Both the position numbers and the translations under genes were made by a program. DNA of 8,962 bases, from the NCBI GenBank assembly GCA_919903585.1, contig CAKKST010000315.1:1-8962 (forward strand), written 5' to 3'. The notes below the pieces were generated by a model. It had not been told where the DNA came from. It did no database searches and worked only from the letters and a program-made list of their open reading frames with translations. This document shows, piece by piece, positions 5,513 through 8,962 of the stretch. This DNA comes from Nitrospiria bacterium. GTDB lineage: Bacteria > Nitrospirota > CAKKRA01 > 9FT-COMBO-42-15. Positions within the stretch are counted from its first letter, which is position 1, and each line of letters opens with the position of its first letter.

Positions 5513-6460
5513 CTATTTATCAATTATCAGCGAATGTGATGACCTGCAGTTAAGCGTCCCTAATATCGGAAGCTTGTAAGCAAAGGACGGCAGTGTAAGC
5601 ATACCCAACAGCACAACTATAACTATAAGGCTTACTGCTGCCCTTAAATATGGAAGCCCCAGCGGCCTGTCCTTCATCGGGTCTATCAGCCTGTGGATCC
5701 TCTCGGTCTGTGAATCTGCCCTCCATATTGCTGTAGAATTTAATACGAGATCATTTTTTAATTTTAGCAGCTTCATCATCGCGCTTGCAAGTTCCAGCGG
5801 CCTTCTTGACGCAGCAATTGCCGCATCATCAGCAGCCTTCTCCTTTGAGGAGATAAAGAGCTCTTTTAAAAATCTGCTTAGCGGGATAAAGAAAAAGGTA
5901 TCGCAGATAAATGCAACTATCAGGAGCCTCAGGGGGTCATACTTTCTTACATGATGCGACTCATGAAGTATTACAGCCCTCAGCTCTTCCCTCTCTAATC
6001 TTTTGCATAAAGTTCCTGACAGATATATCCTTGGCTGTAAAAAGCCAACGGTAAAGGCATTATGCAGCCTATTATCTTCAAATATAATGATCCTTTTAAA
6101 AATATCCTTATTTGGCGCCAGCTTTTTTATCTTGCTATAGCCTCTTACCCCGACCTTCTGCCACTCAAGCCTCTCTACCAGTTTCATACTGCCATTGATG
6201 CTGAGCATCAACCTTGAAACAGCATTTATCAGGCCGATTAAAAGGACAGCTATCCCAATCCATGGGAGGACGGAATGTATCATGGCAAGAATGATAAGGC
6301 ATCTTGTAATAAGATCAGGGCAGCAGCTTAATGTATTTTTAACTGTAATTGTCGGCTCAATAACATGGGTTATGGCATAAAGAAAGCTGACGCTGCCTAT
6401 TGCTGCAATGGAGAATAAAACACCAATTATTATCCATGTCCTTTTTATTTGATTAGTCAT
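5513..6460 (-). CDS. M56-family membrane metalloprotease, BlaR1/MecR1-like, no sensor domain
   Basis: A 315-residue protein with membrane segments at about 9-31, 55-80, 178-194 and 273-292. The zinc site is HESHH (H166, E167, H170); E207 in KEKAADDAA (206-214) is the likely third ligand, as in M56/M48 peptidases. In BlaR1 and MecR1 a signal activates this protease, which leads to inactivation of the BlaI/MecI repressor. Those proteins are nearly twice as long because they carry an external penicillin-binding domain. Here only about 20 residues follow the last membrane segment. Cysteines occur where a signal could be sensed: C46, C47 and C54 in the loop between the first two segments, and C305 with H309 in the tail. 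The gene starts 2 nt after the blaI stop, so translation is probably coupled. Redox or metal sensing is inferred. Confidence 0.92.
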   Translation of the reverse strand: MTNQIKRTWIIIGVLFSIAAIGSVSFLYAITHVIEPTITVKNTLSCCPDLITRCLIILAMIHSVLPWIGIAVLLIGLINAVSRLMLSINGSMKLVERLEWQKVGVRGYSKIKKLAPNKDIFKRIIIFEDNRLHNAFTVGFLQPRIYLSGTLCKRLEREELRAVILHESHHVRKYDPLRLLIVAFICDTFFFIPLSRFLKELFISSKEKAADDAAIAASRRPLELASAMMKLLKLKNDLVLNSTAIWRADSQTERIHRLIDPMKDRPLGLPYLRAAVSLIVIVVLLGMLTLPSFAYKLPILGTLNCRSSHSLIIDK

Positions 6461-6462
6461 TC

Positions 6463-6900
6463 CTATCTACCCCTCTTTCTCAGTTCACCTTTCTTTTCTT
6501 CAATAAGATTTGATAGATATTCCATCTGCTCTGGCTCCATCTCTGCGATGATGTCTATAAAAGAGGTAAACGCAGTTTGCGGATAATTGCCGAGGACGCC
6601 CATTAGCACCTCTCTGGAGACAGACCTTTCAAATGCCTCTTTTGTGCAGGCAGGTTTATAAAGATAGGTATTTTTAACAGGTAGTTTTGATAGAAGACCC
6701 TTATTTGCCAGCCTTCCCATTACAGTCATTACTGTGGTATAGGCGATTTTTCTTTTTTTCTTTAAATCAAGGAGTACATCCCGAACAATGGCCTCGCCAT
6801 TTTCCCAGAGGAACTCCATAATCTCCTGCTCAAGTTCACCCAGCACCTGATTAAGGCCGTTTCTGTGCGGTCTAAAACTTGATGTTACAAATCCCTGCAA
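6463..6900 (-). CDS. blaI: BlaI/MecI/CopY-family winged-helix repressor
   Basis: A 145-residue repressor. The winged helix-turn-helix covers about 16-84 (GELEQEIMEFLWENGEAIVRD leading in), with the recognition region near 52-70 (AYTTVMTVMGRLANKGLL), the family hallmark. The C-terminal part (about 86-135) matches the dimerisation region in which BlaI and MecI are inactivated after protease signalling. It begins with TTG at 6900 behind a perfect AAGGAG at 7-nt spacing, so a TTG start is well supported. It is the first gene of the minus-strand group and is preceded by a consensus promoter loaded with two BlaI-type dyads, so it should repress itself, the M56 gene and the genes behind them. The symbol is by family; a beta-lactam link is not implied, since no penicillin-binding domain or beta-lactamase is present. 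Confidence 0.93.
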   Translation of the reverse strand: MQGFVTSSFRPHRNGLNQVLGELEQEIMEFLWENGEAIVRDVLLDLKKKRKIAYTTVMTVMGRLANKGLLSKLPVKNTYLYKPACTKEAFERSVSREVLMGVLGNYPQTAFTSFIDIIAEMEPEQMEYLSNLIEEKKGELRKRGR

Positions 6901-6913
6901 AAGATTTCTCCTT
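6898..6913 (-). promoter_or_regulatory. Strong ribosome binding site deciding a TTG start for blaI
   Basis: On the minus strand AAGGAG (6908-6913) is followed by 7 nt and TTG (6898-6900). No in-frame ATG is found near by: the next in-frame methionine is residue 28, inside the conserved helix. TTG may deliberately keep the repressor level low. Confidence 0.8.
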
Positions 6914-6934
6914 AAAATGCTTGCGGCTTAATAC

Positions 6935-6946
6935 TTACAACTGTAA
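6935..6946. promoter_or_regulatory. Second BlaI-type operator over the predicted blaI transcription start
   Basis: The perfect dyad TTACA-AC-TGTAA contains the TACA-N2-TGTA core known for BlaI/MecI/CopY operators. It lies just downstream of the -10 (6951-6956) and covers the predicted start near 6944, about 24 bp centre to centre from the dyad in the promoter spacer. Binding is inferred. Confidence 0.7.
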
Positions 6947-6950
6947 TTTT

Positions 6951-6979
6951 AGTATATACTACAGCATGTAGTATGTCAA
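6951..6979 (-). promoter_or_regulatory. Consensus promoter of the blaI operon
   Basis: On the minus strand TTGACA (6974-6979) is a 6/6 match to the -35 consensus, the spacer is exactly 17 bp (6957-6973), and TATACT (6951-6956) matches the -10 at 5/6. Transcription would begin near 6944, giving a leader of about 44 nt. An unrepressed promoter of this kind should be strong, which fits a tightly repressed, inducible operon. Confidence 0.85.
6956..6974. promoter_or_regulatory. BlaI-type operator occupying the promoter spacer
   Basis: The dyad ATACTACA-TGC-TGTAGTAT (minus-strand reading) has perfect 8-bp arms around 3 bp. It resembles the MecI/BlaI operator (TACTACA and TGTAGTA half-sites), but its spacer is one base longer than the usual two. 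Its half-sites fill the whole 17-bp spacer and overlap one base each of the -35 and -10, so bound repressor would exclude RNA polymerase. Confidence 0.82.
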
Positions 6980-6991
6980 GAATTTTGTTTT

Positions 6992-7020
6992 TTGAGAAAA
7001 CTTCTTGTTGACCATATAGA
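6992..7020 (+). promoter_or_regulatory. Possible promoter for the radC-like gene
   Basis: TTGAGA (6992-6997) and TATAGA (7015-7020) are 17 bp apart on the plus strand. The -35 is good and the -10 is weak. The start would be near 7027, which agrees with translation from the ATG at 7075 rather than 7024. It lies back to back with the blaI promoter, with about 13 bp between the two -35 boxes. Confidence 0.35.
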
Positions 7021-7074
7021 ACAATGGGTATAAAATTAGGCCAATCTTTTAAGCAGGATTTCAAGAGGTCTTTT

Positions 7075-7377
7075 ATGAAAGCATGGACACATCCTGGCGG
7101 CAAGTTGAGAGAGCTTGGTGCAGAATCATTAACAGATGCAGAGCTATTGGCAATACTCATATCTACTGGTGCGAAGGGAAAACCTGCTGAGGAGGTTGCT
7201 AAAGAAATCCTTGATAAATTTAACTCCTTCAAGGGCATGGCAAATCAGCCTCTTGAAAAATTCCTTGAGTTTAAAGGTTTGGGTGATGTAAAGATTATCA
7301 GGATAGCAGCGGCCTTTGAGATTGCAAAAAGGATTGTAAATCAGGTGTTAAAGGAAAAGGTGAATGAACCTGATTGA
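7075..7377 (+). CDS. RadC (UPF0758) N-terminal domain only, JAB/MPN domain missing
   Basis: A 100-residue protein (117 if started at the ATG at 7024). It matches the N-terminal helix-hairpin-helix-like domain of RadC: KLRELGAESLTDAELLAILISTGAKGK, then FKGLGDVKIIRIAAAFEIAKRIV, comparable to the G-x-G...AA-x-ELG-RR end of that domain. Full RadC proteins are about 220 residues and continue into a metal-binding JAB/MPN domain, which is absent here. So this is either a truncated radC or a free-standing N-domain protein. ATG at 7075 is preferred because AAGAGG lies 6 nt upstream and it matches the usual RadC beginning; the ATG at 7024 has no ribosome site. Its end overlaps the next gene by 14 nt. 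RadC genes are frequent in mobile islands and their function is unsettled. Confidence 0.75.
   Translation: MKAWTHPGGKLRELGAESLTDAELLAILISTGAKGKPAEEVAKEILDKFNSFKGMANQPLEKFLEFKGLGDVKIIRIAAAFEIAKRIVNQVLKEKVNEPD
7303..7340 (+). repeat. 38-bp imperfect direct repeat, copy 1 (within radC-like gene)
   Basis: This stretch encodes IAAAFEIAKRIV and matches 7866-7903 at 34 of 38 positions. Three of the four differences are silent third-position changes and one gives K/R. Both copies therefore look to have been under protein-level constraint, rather than being a fresh target duplication. The copies are 563 bp apart and bracket the two-gene cassette at 7364-7863. Confidence 0.85.
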
Positions 7378-7669
7378 TTATACAGGCAAGATTATTCGCC
7401 TGACAGATGAGAGGCTTGCTCATATAAAAGAGCATCCTGAAATGGTTGCACATACCATGAAAATAAACGAAACCCTTGCAACCCCTGATATTGTTATCAG
7501 GTCAAAGACCGATGCAGAGGTAAATCTCTATTACAAATACTACAAGAAGCTTTCAATTGGAGATAAATATTTATGTGTTGTGGTAAAATATAAAGAAGAT
7601 GATGCCTTTGTTATAACAGCCTATTTTACTGATAGTATTAAAAGAGGAGAGGTAATATGGAAAAGGTAA
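7364..7669 (+). CDS. Small BECR/PBECR2-like nuclease candidate (toxin-like)
   Basis: A 101-residue soluble protein. The pattern KIIRLTDERLAHIKEHPEM (9-27), ETLATPDIVIRS (36-47), LYYKYYKK (55-62), DKYLCVVVKY (67-76) and FVITAYFTDSIKRGEVIW (82-99) resembles small proteins assigned to the BECR (barnase-EndoU-colicin-RelE) nuclease fold, PBECR2 type. H20, H24, R46 and K68 are candidate functional residues, but the active site cannot be fixed from one sequence. The ATG overlaps the radC-like stop by 14 nt and the C-terminus overlaps the DUF2283 start by 13 nt, so all three are probably translated together. Pairing with a DUF2283 protein suggests toxin-antitoxin; toxicity is inferred and the family call is from memory of its pattern. 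Confidence 0.65.
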   Translation: MNLIDYTGKIIRLTDERLAHIKEHPEMVAHTMKINETLATPDIVIRSKTDAEVNLYYKYYKKLSIGDKYLCVVVKYKEDDAFVITAYFTDSIKRGEVIWKR

Positions 7670-7863
7670 AAATTTGGTATGACCCTGAAGGGGACTATCT
7701 TGAGGTTATGTTTGAAAAGAAAGAAGGTTACTTCAGAGAAACAGAATCTGACCAGATAATGGAGAAGGTTGATATAGAAGGGAAGGTTATAGGATTTTCA
7801 ATACTAAAAGTAAGCTCTATTAAAGACCATCCAATAGAAGTAGCTCTTGCAGGGGAAAAATAA
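7657..7863 (+). CDS. DUF2283 family protein, possible antitoxin
   Basis: A 68-residue protein with the DUF2283 signature: YDPEGDYLEVMF (8-19), then an acidic turn and VDIEGKVIGFSILKVS (38-53). The family is short (about 50-70 residues) and this is full length. DUF2283 genes are often found directly next to small toxin-like genes such as DUF4258 or BECR proteins and are treated as antitoxin candidates. AGGAG lies 7 nt before the ATG, inside the previous gene, which it overlaps by 13 nt. Its stop codon is immediately followed by the second copy of the radC-derived repeat, so the cassette ends exactly here. The antitoxin role is inference from family and position. Confidence 0.8.
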   Translation: MEKVKIWYDPEGDYLEVMFEKKEGYFRETESDQIMEKVDIEGKVIGFSILKVSSIKDHPIEVALAGEK

Positions 7864-7865
7864 AA

Positions 7866-7903
7866 ATTGCAGCAGCCTTTGAGATTGCAAGAAGGATTGT
7901 GAA
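7866..7903 (+). repeat. 38-bp imperfect direct repeat, copy 2 (radC-derived)
   Basis: It encodes IAAAFEIARRIV in the frame that continues into the gene at 7899-8111, and matches 7303-7340 at 34/38. It begins three bases after the DUF2283 stop codon. It has no start codon or upstream radC sequence of its own, so it appears to be the severed tail of a second RadC N-domain. Confidence 0.85.
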
Positions 7904-8111
7904 AAGAAGCGCCAAGCTATCCTCTTCAGAAATCAAAATAGAAGATAACATGGGAAAGGTTTACAAAGACAAAAAATCAAAGGGATGTGCATTATGCAAG
8001 CCGCATAAGCATGGGTGGGCTCCGAAGAAAAAGACAAAAATCATTGCTGTTGAAAAGGAGATGGAGAGGGAGATAAACAAAGTAAACGGCAGTTTAAACC
8101 AGAAGGATTAA
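7899..8111 (+). CDS. Small basic protein with CxxC-x2-HxH motif; N-terminus may be a radC remnant
   Basis: A 70-residue, Lys-rich protein from GTG at 7899, not assigned to a named family. The centre reads GCALCKPHKHGW: C30, C33, H36 and H38 could bind a metal ion. The C-terminal part (51-62, AVEKEMEREINK) is a charged helix. The frame stays open upstream to 7824 and there encodes RadC-like IAAAFEIARRIV without any ATG. The present gene may therefore be the 3' part of an older RadC-N-domain fusion that lost its 5' end to an insertion. ATG at 7950 would give a tidy 53-residue protein beginning MGKVYKDKKSKGC and is the main alternative start; ribosome sites are weak at both. It lies 4 nt before the next gene. 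Confidence 0.55.
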   Translation: MKRSAKLSSSEIKIEDNMGKVYKDKKSKGCALCKPHKHGWAPKKKTKIIAVEKEMEREINKVNGSLNQKD

Positions 8112-8115
8112 AGGC

Positions 8116-8667
8116 ATGTATGCAGTCATAGAAAAGAATAGGTTGCATATCTCAGTTGCTAAATTTTACAGCATGGCCTGGTATGGTAAGAATTGGTTGG
8201 GTTCCAGGAAGGAGAAGTTTAACTTTGCCTATGGATATCTTGAAATAGATGTGCATAAAAATGGAAAAAAGTATTTGACAGGTTTTGTTATTGACCCAAG
8301 GAAATTTATTATTGACTACCTGAAAATGCGTTATAAGAAGATACTGAATCCTCCAAGAAGGATTGAGTCTGTTTCAATAGATTCAGGAGAGCATACAGAA
8401 CTATTTTCAGTGGATTTTTTTAAGGCCAATGGTTTTGTGGTTGATGGAATGGAAAAGGATTTAATATTTCCTATGTTTGTAAGACAGAGAGGGCAGATAA
8501 AGGTGCAGGGGTTTGAGGTTCTTAATCCCATTTCTGTAATTAAATACCTTGTGAAGAGATTTAAATACAAAGGAACTACACTTGTCAGAGAAGGAGAGGA
8601 TGTTTACGACCTGAAAACCAAAAGGAGATGGAAGATTATAAATAAACAAAAAAAGAAAGTTGTTTGA
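8116..8667 (+). CDS. Hypothetical protein, 183 aa, weak nucleotidyltransferase-like tail
   Basis: I do not recognise this protein with confidence. It is soluble, basic, rich in aromatic residues, and has no signal peptide or Cys. The N-terminal half contains YGYLEIDVHKNGKKYLTGF (39-57). The C-terminal half reads LIFPMFVRQRGQIKVQGFEVLNPISVIKYLVKRF followed by REGEDVYDLK. That order loosely resembles the region of AbiEii-type nucleotidyltransferases where a strand, a pre-helix proline and a (K/E)D-x3-L segment occur, but no GS...DxD catalytic motif is present. It could be a degenerate or sensor-like relative, or something unrelated. AAGG lies about 9 nt before the ATG, inside the preceding stop region, so it is probably in the same transcript as the genes before it. 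Confidence 0.7.
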   Translation: MYAVIEKNRLHISVAKFYSMAWYGKNWLGSRKEKFNFAYGYLEIDVHKNGKKYLTGFVIDPRKFIIDYLKMRYKKILNPPRRIESVSIDSGEHTELFSVDFFKANGFVVDGMEKDLIFPMFVRQRGQIKVQGFEVLNPISVIKYLVKRFKYKGTTLVREGEDVYDLKTKRRWKIINKQKKKVV

Positions 8668-8743
8668 GCAAAATTAGAGAGATTGATGGAATTGTGAGGA
8701 GGATTTTAAAATAGGGATAAAAAATACTCAACCATCAGTTTTT

Positions 8744-8766
8744 TCTTGGAAAATCAAGATTTTTTT
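8744..8766 (+). terminator. Weak candidate intrinsic terminator after the 183-aa gene
   Basis: TCTTG-GAAAAT-CAAGA is followed by seven T residues (8760-8766). The stem is only 5 bp and AT-rich, so efficiency is doubtful. It sits in the 141-nt gap before the ATPase gene; nothing else clear was seen in that gap. Confidence 0.3.
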
Positions 8767-8808
8767 GATATTCTTCTTTTAAAGAAACCTTATATTAGGT
8801 GAGATATT

Positions 8809-8962
8809 ATGATAAAAAAGATACACATAAAAAATTACAAAAGTTTAAAAGACATAGACTTAGAACTCGGCAGAAGAAACATGCTGGTAGGACCTAATAT
8901 GTCTGGAAAAAGTAACCTGCTTGATTCTTTTAAATTCTTAACGAATATATGCGATTCTGGCG
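8809..8962 (+). CDS. AAA/SMC-like ATPase (RecF/OLD type), 3' part outside window
   Basis: The first 51 codons are present. MIKKIHIKNYKSLKDIDLEL is the usual opening of RecF/SMC/OLD-type ATPases, and GPNMSGKSN (28-36) is the Walker A loop with K34 and S35. It has Asn-Met-Ser where many relatives have NxSGKS or NGSGKS. AGGTGA lies 6 nt before the ATG, so the start is secure. Proteins of this group serve in DNA repair or, very often in islands like this one, as the ATPase of defence systems (OLD/Gabija-like, retron- or nuclease-linked). The partner domain or gene lies beyond the edge, so the subtype cannot be given. Confidence 0.85.
   Translation, partial: MIKKIHIKNYKSLKDIDLELGRRNMLVGPNMSGKSNLLDSFKFLTNICDSG

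Noticed and set aside
5513..6900. Beta-lactam resistance locus
   Set aside because: The protease lacks a penicillin-binding sensor domain and no beta-lactamase or PBP gene is present; the neighbours concern thiols and cytochromes.
7024..7074. Extended start of the radC-like gene at ATG 7024 (17 more residues)
   Set aside because: No ribosome binding site precedes it, the extra residues do not look like RadC, and the ATG at 7075 has AAGAGG at 6 nt.
6912..7238. Minus-strand 108-codon frame across the blaI promoter and radC-like gene
   Set aside because: It runs through the blaI promoter and operators and opposite the RadC-like coding sequence, and shows no recognisable motif.
8765..8796. Promoter for the ATPase gene (TTGATA ... 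TATATT)
   Set aside because: The spacing is 20 bp and the predicted start would fall inside or next to the ribosome binding site, so it is not convincing.

Overview
The window looks like part of the genome of an uncultured, probably anaerobic bacterium of moderate to low GC. Many Arg and Ile codons are AGG/AGA and ATA, and c-type cytochromes are assembled by system II (ResB/CcsA) with several membrane-anchored thioredoxin-like proteins. A Nitrospirota- or Desulfobacterota-like lineage would fit, but the sequence alone does not prove this.

Left and centre (1-6900): every gene is on the minus strand. In order of transcription: a BlaI-type repressor; an M56 (BlaR1-like) membrane metalloprotease without a sensor domain; a membrane-anchored Cys-rich protein of the PCYCGC type; a membrane-anchored TPR protein; and a membrane-anchored thioredoxin-fold protein (CDWC). 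After a repeat-bounded gap with its own predicted promoter come resB, ccsA (resC) and two tandem TlpA/ResA-like thioredoxins; the second runs off the left edge. Together these look like a module for maturing extracytoplasmic c-type cytochromes. ResB/CcsA carry and attach heme, the thioredoxins keep apocytochrome cysteines reduced, and the TPR protein may hold apocytochromes. The first five genes appear to sit under a BlaI-controlled promoter.

BlaI control region (6901-6980): on the minus strand there is a consensus -35 (TTGACA), a 17-bp spacer and a TATACT -10. The spacer is itself the BlaI-type dyad TACTACA-TGC-TGTAGTA. A second dyad, TTACA-N2-TGTAA, lies over the predicted transcription start. 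blaI starts with TTG behind a perfect AAGGAG.

Gaps in the left part hold palindromes that begin with GTAG and end with CTAC (499-595, 2220-2249, 3710-3736, 3790-3815, and a half copy at 4369-4392). They resemble REP elements of the kind moved by RAYT transposases. A different hairpin island with a G-quadruplex motif lies at 1228-1344.

Right (6981-8962): the strand switches to plus, the DNA is visibly AT-richer, and the GTAG palindromes are absent. This is an accessory segment. It holds a RadC N-terminal domain without its JAB/MPN domain, an overlapping small BECR-nuclease-like protein, an overlapping DUF2283 protein (a toxin-antitoxin-like pair), a small CxxC-HxH protein, an unrecognised 183-residue protein, and the start of an AAA/SMC-like ATPase. 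The BECR-DUF2283 pair is bracketed by two 38-bp copies (34/38 identical) of the same piece of radC, which suggests a cassette inserted by recombination at radC-like sequence.
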